64,000 nt of DNA from Kineosporia babensis (GTDB lineage: Bacteria; Actinomycetota; Actinomycetes; Actinomycetales; Kineosporiaceae). This document shows, one piece after another, positions 53,094 to 61,800 of the stretch; position 1 is the first letter of the stretch; every line of letters begins with the position of its first letter. The position numbers and the translations under genes are program-made. The notes under the pieces were generated by a model. That model was not told the origin of the DNA, did not search any database, and saw only the letters and a list, made by a program, of their open reading frames with translations. Location of the stretch: assembly GCF_021129305.1 (NCBI RefSeq), contig NZ_JAJOMB010000002.1, positions 372,001 through 436,000 on the forward strand, given 5' to 3'.

Positions 53094-54023
53094 GTGACCA
53101 CCAATGACTCAGAACCGAAGCCGCGGACGGACTCCGGGGAGTCGGGAGTGCCGGCGAAGACGCCGATGAAGAATCTCAACTCGCGCAGCACCGCACTGGT
53201 GGCCGGCAGCGTTCTGCTGGCCCTGGGAGTGGCCTCGGCCGGCGTGGCCGTGTTCGGTGGATCCGGCAGTTCCGGTGACGCGGCCCGCCCGAACACGGCG
53301 GCGCTCAGCGGCGAGCACACGGCGATCCAGCCCTCCGCCGAGCCCACTACCTCCCCCACCGCCGAGCCGAAGAAGGCTGAGCCGTCCGCGACGGAGACCA
53401 AGAAGCAGTCGCCGGAACGGGTCCGCACCACCACCGTGACCGAGACCACGGCGGCCTCCGACGGTGCGGGCGATGCTGACGAACCGGCCGAGCCGGCGGC
53501 CGGGAAGAAGACCGGCGCCGAGGAGAAGGCCGAAAAGGCAGAGCCTGCCGCCAAGCAGGCCAAGGCCACCACCCAGGTGCGCTCGGTCGGGGTGATCCGG
53601 AACTCGTTCAGCGGGATGTGCGTGGACCTGCCGTACTACGGTGCGGTCGACGAGGGCTCGCAGGTGACGCAGTTCGAGTGCCGCCCCGGCGACGGCGACA
53701 ACCAGATGTACGAAACGGTTTCCCGGGGCGGGGACGCCTTCCTGATCCGCAACCAGAAGTCGAACTGGTGCCTGGACGTGGACGGGCTGGGTGCCGCCCC
53801 GGCGGGCAGCAACGTGAAGGCCCGCACCTGCGCCTTCGGCAGCGCAGACAATCAGATGTTCCGGAAGCAGTCTCAGGGTGGAGGCTTCTATCTGGTGAAC
53901 GTGAAGAGCGGGCTGTGCCTGGATGTCAGCGACGCCGACAATGCCAATCGTCGTGCAGACCAACCTCTGACCCTATGGCGCTGCAGCCCGGACAACGATC
54001 ACGTGTGGACTTTCGGACAGTAG
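53094..54023 (+). CDS. Membrane-anchored ricin B-type lectin domain protein
   Basis: 309 residues from GTG at 53094 (GAGGAG five bases before). Cytoplasmic N-terminus of ~30 residues, membrane segment at about 35-58, Pro/Glu/Lys-rich stalk to ~160, then a three-lobed trefoil with MCVDL, WCLDV and LCLDV strands and NQMY, NQMF, DHVW sites. The lobe sequences are close to those of the 11672/12631 pair, linking the two halves of the window. Type II membrane protein, lectin domain outside. Confidence 0.85.
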   Translation: MTTNDSEPKPRTDSGESGVPAKTPMKNLNSRSTALVAGSVLLALGVASAGVAVFGGSGSSGDAARPNTAALSGEHTAIQPSAEPTTSPTAEPKKAEPSATETKKQSPERVRTTTVTETTAASDGAGDADEPAEPAAGKKTGAEEKAEKAEPAAKQAKATTQVRSVGVIRNSFSGMCVDLPYYGAVDEGSQVTQFECRPGDGDNQMYETVSRGGDAFLIRNQKSNWCLDVDGLGAAPAGSNVKARTCAFGSADNQMFRKQSQGGGFYLVNVKSGLCLDVSDADNANRRADQPLTLWRCSPDNDHVWTFGQ

Positions 54024-54089
54024 CCGTCCGGCAGTCATCCGGCCAGGTGACACCCGTGTTTCGATTCTCCGGAGGCTCTTGTGCCCGGC

Positions 54090-54132
54090 TGCGCACGGCT
54101 ATATAAAAAGCGCTGATTGCGCACTTGCGCAC
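54090..54132 (+). promoter_or_regulatory. A/T-rich promoter-like region with TGCGCAC boxes
   Basis: TATATAAAAAG (about 54100-54110) is striking in this GC background. TGCGCAC stands at 54090, and TTGCGCAC is repeated head to tail at 54117-54124 and 54125-54132, before the GTG at 54154. It probably holds the promoter and regulator sites of the kinase-like/CBM genes. Confidence 0.4.
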
Positions 54133-54153
54133 TGACTTCTCGAAGAGGCCTGA

Positions 54154-55344
54154 GTGATCCAGCGCACCACCAGAGGCCCCGGTTCCGGGAATCTCGCCGT
54201 TCCTCGTTTCGTTCCCTCCGGCCGGCCCGGAGTCTCGGCGGCGGTGGCACTCACCCTCGCCCGATCCGTGATCGTGCTCCGGATGCTGTGCGCCCTGGCC
54301 ACCGCCGGCGCCGGGCTGGCCCTCGACGGGGCCCTCTCGGACCAGCTCTGGCGCCTGGCCCTGCTGCTGGTCCTGGTGCTGCTGGCGGGTTTTCAGCAGC
54401 TGCGGATGCTGCCGCGGCTGGCTCAGGGGCCCGACCGGTTCGCCCTGATCGCCTTCGACATCGCGATCGGCCTGAGCGTGATGGTGCTCGGCGTGGGCGA
54501 TCTGGTCTCGCTGGTCTACCAGGCCGGCTCGGCCGCGCTGGCCGGTGTGCTGATCGGCTACCGCGCGGTGCCGGTGTGGCTGGGGCAGGCGGTCCAGGCG
54601 GCGTTGGCGGCCTGGTTCGTGATGGCGCAGCAGAACCCGTCCGACTCGACCGCCGCGGTCCTGCTGATCTCCCCGCTCGTGGTGGTGCCGGTCGGCGTCT
54701 GGGCGGTGGCCGTCTCCCGCTGGTTCACCCGCCGGCTGCTGGACCTGCTGGAGACCGAGGGCCTGGACCCGGAAGAGCTGCAGGCCCTGGTGACCCGTCG
54801 GCTGAGCCGGGCCTCGCTGGGCGCGGTCGGCCTGCGCCCGGCCAACGGCAGCCTGGCCGAGCAACTGGCTCACACCCTCACCCGTGACGCCACCGCGGCC
54901 CTGGAGCGCACCCGGATGCCGGTGCGCGGGCTGCGTTTCGACCGTTCGGACGAGAACTTCGCGACCGCGCTCAAGCGGCTGTGCACCGAGTGGGACAGCT
55001 CCGGCCGTACCACGCTGGCCACCGACCTGGCCCCGGTCTGGCCGCCGCTGCCGGTGCGCCACGAACTGGCCCAGATCCTCGACGAGGCGCTGGACAACGT
55101 TTCTCAGCACGCCGGGGCCACCCGGGTCCGGGTCACCCTGGCCGAGCGCCGGGGTGATCTGGTGCTCACGGTCGAGGACAACGGCCGCGGATTCGCGCTT
55201 CCCCTGGACGAATCCGCGCTGCACAGCGGTGACTACGATGGCCTGGCGGCAATGGCCCGGCGGGCGAGGAGCATCGGTGCGGTCTTCTCCCTCAGCTCGG
55301 AGCCCCATTCCGGCACCACTCTCAGCGTCAGGATGGCGAAATGA
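54154..55344 (+). CDS. Kinase-like membrane protein with HATPase domain but no clear phospho-acceptor
   Basis: 396 residues from GTG at 54154. Five or six membrane helices (about 30-200) are followed by a short linker and a HATPase_c domain (EILDEALDNVSQHA-like N box, VEDNGRGF, G box DGLAAMARRARSIGA). The usual ARxLHD histidine helix of NarL-type kinases is not seen; the only nearby His is in LAEQLAHTLTRDA. No response regulator is nearby. It may be a kinase-derived ATPase that senses the membrane. The next gene overlaps its stop (ATGA), which ties it to the CBM protein. Confidence 0.75.
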   Translation: MIQRTTRGPGSGNLAVPRFVPSGRPGVSAAVALTLARSVIVLRMLCALATAGAGLALDGALSDQLWRLALLLVLVLLAGFQQLRMLPRLAQGPDRFALIAFDIAIGLSVMVLGVGDLVSLVYQAGSAALAGVLIGYRAVPVWLGQAVQAALAAWFVMAQQNPSDSTAAVLLISPLVVVPVGVWAVAVSRWFTRRLLDLLETEGLDPEELQALVTRRLSRASLGAVGLRPANGSLAEQLAHTLTRDATAALERTRMPVRGLRFDRSDENFATALKRLCTEWDSSGRTTLATDLAPVWPPLPVRHELAQILDEALDNVSQHAGATRVRVTLAERRGDLVLTVEDNGRGFALPLDESALHSGDYDGLAAMARRARSIGAVFSLSSEPHSGTTLSVRMAK

Positions 55345-56177
55345 GCGAAACGACGCGCAAGACCCTGACCTCCTCACCCGGGTCCGCGCTGTGGTCCGGG
55401 CGCAGCCCGGTGGTCCGTTGCGTGATCCTCGGCGTGACGGTCGCACTCAGCGGCCTGGCCGTCCCGGTCGCGTCGGCGGCCCTGGCTCCGCAGCCGAACG
55501 GCCCGAGCTCGTCCGGTCTGCCCGACTCGCCGTCGTGGGCCCTGCAGTCGGAGGCCGGCCAGACCACCCCCGGTTCCGTCCCGAGCCCGTCCGCGACGCC
55601 CACCCCGAGTCAGACTCAGGCCGCCGCAACCCCGACGGCCACCGCCCCGGCCAAGGAGCCGAAGGCGAACAAGTCCTCGGAAGCCGCACAACCGGACGAG
55701 GAATCGCCCAAAGCCCCGGCCACCAAGACCAGTGAGAGCGAGCCGGAGGACGCTCCGACCGCGGAGAAGAAGACCGAGTCCAAGGAAAAGGCGGCGGTGT
55801 TCACCGCCCGCCGGATCAATGCCGGTTCCCCGCAGAACGAACGGGTCGGCGACATCCGGGAGCAGCAGTGCTCGTCCTGCGCCTCGGGCAGCCGGATCAG
55901 CTACCTGGAACCCGGGCGCAGCCTGACCGTCCCGGTGAACGGCGTCGAGGTGGGCGGGGCCCGGACCCTCACCGTGGTCTACGAGAACGACGGCCTCCGG
56001 GATCTCTACGTCACCGTGAACGGCAACAGCCAGAAGTTCAGCGTGTCCGGCGCGGGGGACTGGGTCACCCCGGCCTACCTGGAGATCCCGATCAAGCTCA
56101 AGAAGGGCAGCAACACGATCCGGTTCGACAACCCCCACGGCCCGGGCCCCGACCTGGACCAGTTCCGGATCGAATGA
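55341..56177 (+). CDS. Exported or anchored protein with C-terminal CBM6/35-like domain
   Basis: 278 residues; ATG overlaps the preceding stop. N-terminal hydrophobic segment at about 28-50 (signal peptide or anchor, ending VASAALA), a Pro/Thr/Lys/Glu stalk to ~150, then a ~120-residue beta-sandwich typical of CBM6/35 galactose-binding-like modules (SRISYLEPGRSLTVPVNGVE; KKGSNTIRFDNPHGPGPDLD, with LDQFRIE at the end). A Cys pair (QCSSC) lies at its start. Non-catalytic carbohydrate binding outside the cell is inferred. Confidence 0.75.
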   Translation: MSETTRKTLTSSPGSALWSGRSPVVRCVILGVTVALSGLAVPVASAALAPQPNGPSSSGLPDSPSWALQSEAGQTTPGSVPSPSATPTPSQTQAAATPTATAPAKEPKANKSSEAAQPDEESPKAPATKTSESEPEDAPTAEKKTESKEKAAVFTARRINAGSPQNERVGDIREQQCSSCASGSRISYLEPGRSLTVPVNGVEVGGARTLTVVYENDGLRDLYVTVNGNSQKFSVSGAGDWVTPAYLEIPIKLKKGSNTIRFDNPHGPGPDLDQFRIE

Positions 56178-56239
56178 GCGCTCCGGCGGTACGTCCTCAG
56201 GACCGTCAGTTTTCAGCAGCAGATACGAAAGGCAGCTCG

Positions 56240-57148
56240 ATGAACGACTCCCGGCCCACCGGCGCAGGGGCCCGGACCTCGTACAGCGAGTCGGTGGTCT
56301 CGGCCGACGGAACGATGACCCGGCGCGAAGCCCGGCAGATCGGTCAACGGCGCCGCTGGCTCTCCTCGCCCACTCAGGTCACGGCCGGAATGCTGGTGCT
56401 CAGCGCCGGAGTCGGCTGCCTGGCCTTCGCCGCACTCGGCAACCGCCCGGCGCCGCAGGCCTCGAACGTGATCGCGGTCGAGAAGACCCAGGAGCCCACC
56501 CTGGCGCCGCCGGTCGAGCCGACCACCACGCTGGACGCCGCGGCCACCAGCGCCGAGCCGACCAAGGAGCCGAAGGCCAAGGCGAGCGCGGAACCGGAAC
56601 CGAAGCAGAAGACGGCCGAACCCAAGGAATCGAAGGAACCCGGGGCCGACTCGCAGCCGGCCAAGCAGAAGACGGCCGAGCCGGCGGCGAAAGAGCCTGC
56701 CGCCAAGCCCAAGGCCGCTGATCCGTCGGTGAACCTGGCCGCCTCGCGCGGGGTTCAGGAGAGCAGCCACACTCAGGACTACGTGGCCGGCAACGTCACC
56801 GACGGCGACGTGTACAGCTACTGGGAGGCCACCGAAGGCTTTCCGCAGACCCTGACCATCGATCTGGGCAAGCAGCAGACGGTGGGCCGGTTCGTGCTTT
56901 CGCTACCGCCGGTCGCGGACTGGAACAGCCGGGCCCAGACGATCTCGTTCGCAGGCAGCAAGAACGGCTCGTCCTACAACCGGATCAAGGCCCCGGCCGG
57001 GTACACGTTCGACGCCAACTCGGGCTCGGCCAACACGGTCTCGATCTCCACCGCCCAGACCCGGGTGCGCTACCTGAAGCTCACCTTCAGCGCCAACACC
57101 GGCTGGCCGAACGCGCAGCTGTCCGAACTACGCGTCCACTCCTCGTAA
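56240..57148 (+). CDS. Membrane-anchored protein with F5/8 type C (discoidin-like) domain
   Basis: 302 residues from ATG at 56240. Cytoplasmic N-terminus of ~50 residues with TMTRREARQIGQRRRW, membrane segment at about 54-74, a long Lys/Glu/Pro/Ala stalk with repeated QKTAEP units, and a C-terminal ~140-residue discoidin/F5-8C sandwich (NLAASRGVQESS; NVTDGDVYSYWEA; LTIDLGKQQTVGRFVL; YLKLTF). The layout parallels the lectins. It binds sugars or other polymer ligands outside the cell by family inference. It meets the convergent ART-like gene one base after its end. Confidence 0.82.
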   Translation: MNDSRPTGAGARTSYSESVVSADGTMTRREARQIGQRRRWLSSPTQVTAGMLVLSAGVGCLAFAALGNRPAPQASNVIAVEKTQEPTLAPPVEPTTTLDAAATSAEPTKEPKAKASAEPEPKQKTAEPKESKEPGADSQPAKQKTAEPAAKEPAAKPKAADPSVNLAASRGVQESSHTQDYVAGNVTDGDVYSYWEATEGFPQTLTIDLGKQQTVGRFVLSLPPVADWNSRAQTISFAGSKNGSSYNRIKAPAGYTFDANSGSANTVSISTAQTRVRYLKLTFSANTGWPNAQLSELRVHSS

Positions 57149-57149
57149 C

Positions 57150-58184
57150 TCAGACCTCGGCGGCCGCCAGCGCTTCGGTGTTCACCGCGTAGGGCCGCCC
57201 CGTCTCGTCCAGACCCGGATGCGAGACCGGGGAGGGGGCCGGGCCGTCGATCGGGCCGATCCCGGCGGTCCGGGCACTGTCCCGCAGATGGTCCATCACC
57301 TGCTGCTCGGGCCGGCGCCGGCCGCCCGGCCGGCTGTTCTCCTCGGCCAGGTACACGGTGATGTCGTCCTCGAACTGGCCGGGCTGGTGGTCCAGCCCGA
57401 GCACCCGGAACCGGGCGGTGGCCGGGAACACCACGGTGTCGGCGTGACCGACCAGAAGCGGGGTGTGACGCCCGGTCTCGGACCAGATGACGTAACTGAT
57501 CAGCGGGGCGGAGCCGGAGTCGCCGGCCGGGAAGGCGTGCCGCTCGGCCCGGGCGAAGGCCGGCTCGGTCAGCACCGCGCCGGGGAAGAAGGCGTCCAGC
57601 GGGAGGTCACCGCGTTCGGCCCGGTGGAACACCACGCCGTGGTGCACCGGCAGCCGGCCCAGCCCGGAGACCAGGCAGGCAGCGATGTCGGAGTCGGCCT
57701 CCTGCAGCGGGCCGTTGCGCAGCCGGGCGTCCAGGCCGGTGAGGTTGCCGCGCAGATAGGCGCGCAGGACGGCCAGTTCCTGGGAGACCACGGAGGCGGG
57801 GGTGGTCAGCAGCAGACCGCGCAGTTCCGGGGGCCGGTTCGCGACCAGCTTGACCACCTCGGCGAGGTCGGCGTCGAGCATCTGGCCCAGCCGGTCCCGG
57901 CAGCGCCGGCGCTCCTGCGGGGTGCTCTCGTGCCCGGGTTCGGTGACCGGGACGAACGGTCTGGTCTCCAGCACGGTCAGCGCGGCGGCGCCGGTGGCCT
58001 CGGTGGCGGGCTCGTCGGCCGGATCCGGTACGGACTGGGCCTCTTCGAGCCGGCCGGTGCCGGCCTCGGCCTCCTCGACCGGCCGGGACATCTCCGGCGC
58101 CCGCCGGGTACCGAACCCGATCAGCAGGACACCGACCGGGATCAGGATGATCGCCAGGACCACCGCAACCTGCTGTGCTGTCAT
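57150..58184 (-). CDS. Membrane protein with degenerate ADP-ribosyltransferase-like domain
   Basis: 344 residues; ATG abuts the stop of the sigma factor gene with no gap. One membrane helix at residues 6-25 is followed by Arg residues (FGTRRAP), so the large C-terminal part probably faces the cytoplasm. After an acidic linker, residues ~95-300 look like an arginine-type ADP-ribosyltransferase fold: VVFHRAE in place of the YRG strand, GAVLTEPAFARAERHAF in place of the FxSTS strand, and VVFPATARFRVLGLD like the EVLFPPGTRFRV strand. The ExE catalytic pair is not conserved, so it is probably inactive. The position after an ECF sigma factor suggests a signalling partner or anti-sigma role. Inference by eye. 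Confidence 0.6.
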   Translation of the reverse strand: MTAQQVAVVLAIILIPVGVLLIGFGTRRAPEMSRPVEEAEAGTGRLEEAQSVPDPADEPATEATGAAALTVLETRPFVPVTEPGHESTPQERRRCRDRLGQMLDADLAEVVKLVANRPPELRGLLLTTPASVVSQELAVLRAYLRGNLTGLDARLRNGPLQEADSDIAACLVSGLGRLPVHHGVVFHRAERGDLPLDAFFPGAVLTEPAFARAERHAFPAGDSGSAPLISYVIWSETGRHTPLLVGHADTVVFPATARFRVLGLDHQPGQFEDDITVYLAEENSRPGGRRRPEQQVMDHLRDSARTAGIGPIDGPAPSPVSHPGLDETGRPYAVNTEALAAAEV

Positions 58185-58766
58185 TCAGCTCGCCCGAAGC
58201 CCGCTCTCCATGGCGTTCCCGCGCAGCGTGCGCAGCGCGTAGAACAGCCTGCTCTTCACCGTGCCGACCGGGATCCCCAGGGCGGCGGCCGCTTCCGCGG
58301 CGGTCCGGTCTTTCAGGTACACCTCTTCCAGGACGGCCCGGTGCTCCGGCCAGATCGAGTTCAGCATGTCACGCACCACGATCTCGGCCAGCACCCGGTC
58401 TGTCCCGTCCGCCCCATCTTGCCTTACCGGCGCGTCGTGGTGCTGCAGCTCCACCTCGGTGGGCCGGACCTTGCGCATCCGGTGGCCGTCCACGGCCACG
58501 TTGTAGGCCACCCGGCGTAGCCAGGAGCTCACCGAACCGTGCTCCGGGGTCAGCAGCTCGATCCGCCGCCAGGCCCGCACGAAGGTCTCCTGCACCACGT
58601 CCTCGGCCCGGCCGATGTCGCCCCCGACCAGGCGGGTGGTGAAGGCGATCAGGCCCGGGCGATGGGTCCGGACGATGTCGTTGAACCGTTCTTCCCGCTC
58701 GGCCGTGGTCATACCGACGGCGGTCGGGGGCGTGCTCTGGGCGGGGATCTGGGCGATCGGCGGCAT
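58185..58766 (-). CDS. ECF-family RNA polymerase sigma factor
   Basis: 193 residues. Region 2 (AEDVVQETFVRAWRRIELL) and region 4 (RAVLEEVYLKDRTAAEAAAALGIPVGTVKSRLFYAL, helix-turn-helix) are complete. Directs core polymerase to a specific promoter set in response to a signal. It lies between eccC upstream and the ART-like membrane protein downstream, with which it abuts. A second possible start is 18 codons in (GMTTAERE). Confidence 0.92.
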   Translation of the reverse strand: MPPIAQIPAQSTPPTAVGMTTAEREERFNDIVRTHRPGLIAFTTRLVGGDIGRAEDVVQETFVRAWRRIELLTPEHGSVSSWLRRVAYNVAVDGHRMRKVRPTEVELQHHDAPVRQDGADGTDRVLAEIVVRDMLNSIWPEHRAVLEEVYLKDRTAAEAAAALGIPVGTVKSRLFYALRTLRGNAMESGLRAS

Positions 58767-58803
58767 GTACTGAGATTCGCAAAATTGGGGGTTTTCCCGG
58801 AAT

Positions 58804-58836
58804 GGGGCGCACCCCCCTCGGCGGGGGCTGCGCCCC
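58804..58836 (-). terminator. Terminator after eccC
   Basis: GGGGCGCA pairs with TGCGCCCC and an inner CCCCC/GGGGG stem closes a small loop; it lies 22 bases past the eccC stop and before the sigma factor gene. A compact, very GC-rich hairpin. Confidence 0.75.
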
Positions 58837-58857
58837 CGGAAAAGTCGGGGGTAAACC

Positions 58858-61800
58858 CTATTGCGCCACCCGCTCGGGAGCCGGGGCGAGGGCGGTCTGG
58901 ATCAGCCGGCCGCCGCGCCGGGTGAGCAGCTGGGCCCGGCCCGGGGGCAGGTGCCGGGCCTTCACGTTGCCCAGCAGCGGCCCCTCGTTGGGCGGGCAGG
59001 ACAGCGCCAGGTCGGGGGTGTTCAGCTCCTGCATCCGGCGCAGCACCGGGTCCATCGACATCCGCATCACCCCGGCCGCGGCCCGGGTCAGCACCACGTG
59101 CAGGCCGATGTCCCCGGCCTGGGGCAGCAGCGGCACCAGGTCCGAGAGCGGGTTGTCCATCCCGGTCAGCAGGTCGTAGTCGTCGACCAGGACGAACAGC
59201 AGCGGGCCCTTCCACCAGTCGCGCCGGCGCAGCTGGTCCGGGGTGATCTCGGCCCCGGGCAGCCGCGGCCGCAGCCCGGCGACCGCGTCCTGGGCACTCT
59301 TGCGGGTGGTGTCCACCGAGACCGAGTAGCCCAGCCGGTACTCCTCGGGGATCAGGTCGAACAGTTCCCGGCGGTAGTCGACCGCCAGGATCTTCGCCTC
59401 CTTGGCCGTGTACCGGCTCAGGATGCCGCGCACGATCACCCGCAGCAGGTTGGTCTTGCCGCTCTCGGTGTCGCCCAGCACGGTCAGGTGCGGCTGCGCC
59501 CGGAAGTCGTGCCAGACCGGCTTCAGGTGGGTCTCGTCCAGGCCGATCGCGATCCGCAGGTCACCCTCGGCCGGCGGCAGCTGCTCCAGCGGCAGCTGGC
59601 CGGGCAGGGTCCGCACCGGGCGCACGGTGGGCCCGGTCCAGGTGTCGACCACCGAGGAGACCAGGTGCCGGATCCCGCCGGCCAGGTCGTCGGTCGTGCT
59701 CTGCCCGTCGATCCGCGGCAGCGCCCCGAGGAAGTGCAGCTTGCCGTCGGTCAGACCGCGGCCAGGCTGCTTGGGCACCTGGGCAGCGGCCCGCAGGTCG
59801 ATGCCGGACTCCACCGCATCGCCCAGCCGCAGCTCCAGCCGGGTGCCGATCTTGTCCCGCATGGTGTGGTGCACCTCGGACCAGCGCGAGGCGGTGAGCA
59901 GCAGGTGGATGCCGTAGTTCAGGCCCCGGCCGGCGATCTCGCGGGCCGCCTCCTCGGCCTTCTCGAACTCCTGGCGCAGGGTGAACCAGCCGTCGACGAC
60001 CAGGAACAGGTCACCGAACTGGTCCTCGACCTTCCCCGCGGCCAGCAGCTCCCGGTAGGCCGGCATCCCGGCCACGTCGAGCTCGGCGAAGCGCCGCTCG
60101 CGGTCGCTGAGGATGGTCAGCACCTCGGCGATGGTGCGGTTGATCCGGTCCGGGTCGTGCCGGCCGGTGACCCCGCCGACGTGCGGCAGGTCGCCGATCG
60201 AGGAGAGCTGGCCACCACCGAAGTCCAGGCAGTAGAACTGCACCTCGCGCGGTGAGTGGGTGAGCGCCAGGCCGGTGATCAGGGTGCGCAGCAGGGTGCT
60301 CTTGCCGCTCTGCGGGCCACCGGCGATCCCGGCGTGCCCGCCGACCCCGGCCAGGTCCACCACCAGCAGGTCGCGGATCTGCTCGAACGGCTTGTCGATC
60401 AGCCCGATCGGCACCTTCAGGTGCTGACCGGGATCGGTTTCCACCGGCCGCAGACCGCGTTCCGGGTCGGGCAGCAGCGGCGGCAGCACCTGGTCCAGGG
60501 TCGGCGAGGTGTCCAGCGGGGGCAGCCAGACCTGGTGGGCCGGCGGGCCCTGGTCGATCAGCCGGGAGGCCAGCACCGACATCACCGAGGACTGCAGCGG
60601 CGCCGCCACACCCTCGTCCTCGTCCTCGTTGACCTGAGGTTTCGGCGCCTCGGCGGGCTTGGCCACCGGCAGGTAGCCGACCCCGTAGGGCAGCACCTGA
60701 CTGGCGATCACCTCCTGGCGGATCTTGGCCGAGCGCAGCCGGTGCGGGCCGGAGACGTAGGCCGCCTTGAACCGGGTGATGGTGGCCACGTCGGAGCGCA
60801 GGTAGCCGTTGCCCGGCGCCGAGGGCAGCTCGTAGGCGTCCGGCACGCCGATCACCGCGCGCGACTCCATCGCCGAGAAGGTGCGCAGGCCGATCCGGTA
60901 CGAGAGGTGACCCTCGAGCTGGTGGATCCGGCCGTCGTCCAGACGCTGCGAGGCCAGCAGCAGGTGCACCGCCAGCGAGCGGCCCAGCCGGCCGATCATC
61001 ACGAACAGCTCGATGAAGTCGCCGTGCGTGGCGATCAGCTCGCTGAACTCGTCGACCACCAGGAACAGGGTGGGCAGCGGGTCGAGCGGGGCGCCCTTCT
61101 GCCGGGCCCGCTCGTAGTCACGCACCGAGCTGTAGTTGCCGGCCGCCCGCAGCAGTTCCTGCCGGCGCACCAGCTCACCGCTGAGCGCGTCGTGCATCCG
61201 GTCCACCAGCGCGGCCTCGTCGGCCAGGTTGGTGATCGTGGCGGACACGTGCGGCAGCTCGTCCAGGCCGGCGAAGGTGGCGCCACCCTTGAAGTCGACC
61301 AGGACGAAGTTCAGCGTCTCCGAGGAGTGGGTGGCCGCCAGCGCCATCACCAGGGTGCGCAGCAGTTCGCTCTTGCCGGAACCGGTGGCCCCGATCAGCA
61401 TGCCGTGCGGGCCCATCCCGTCCTCGGCCGACTCCTTGATGTCCAGCTCGATCGGCGAGCCGTCGGCGGCCACCCCGATCGGCACCCGCAGCCGTTCCTT
61501 GGCCTTGCGGGCGGCCCAGGCCGGGCGCGGGTCGAACTTCTCCAGATCGTCGATCCCGAGCAGCAGCGGCAGGTCCAGGTCGGCACTCAGTCCGTCCTGG
61601 ACCTGCTGCTCACCGGCCCCGAGCCGGGTGGTGTGCGGGGCCAGCAGCCGGGCCAGGGTCTGGGCCCGGGGCAGCGAGAGACCGTCCGGGGAGCACAACC
61701 GGGTGCGCACCTCCCGGCCCACCCGGTCCTTCTTCACCATCTCGACCTCGTCCGGCTTCACGTCCAGGGTGAGCACCCCACGCCCGGCCATCGCCGCGTG

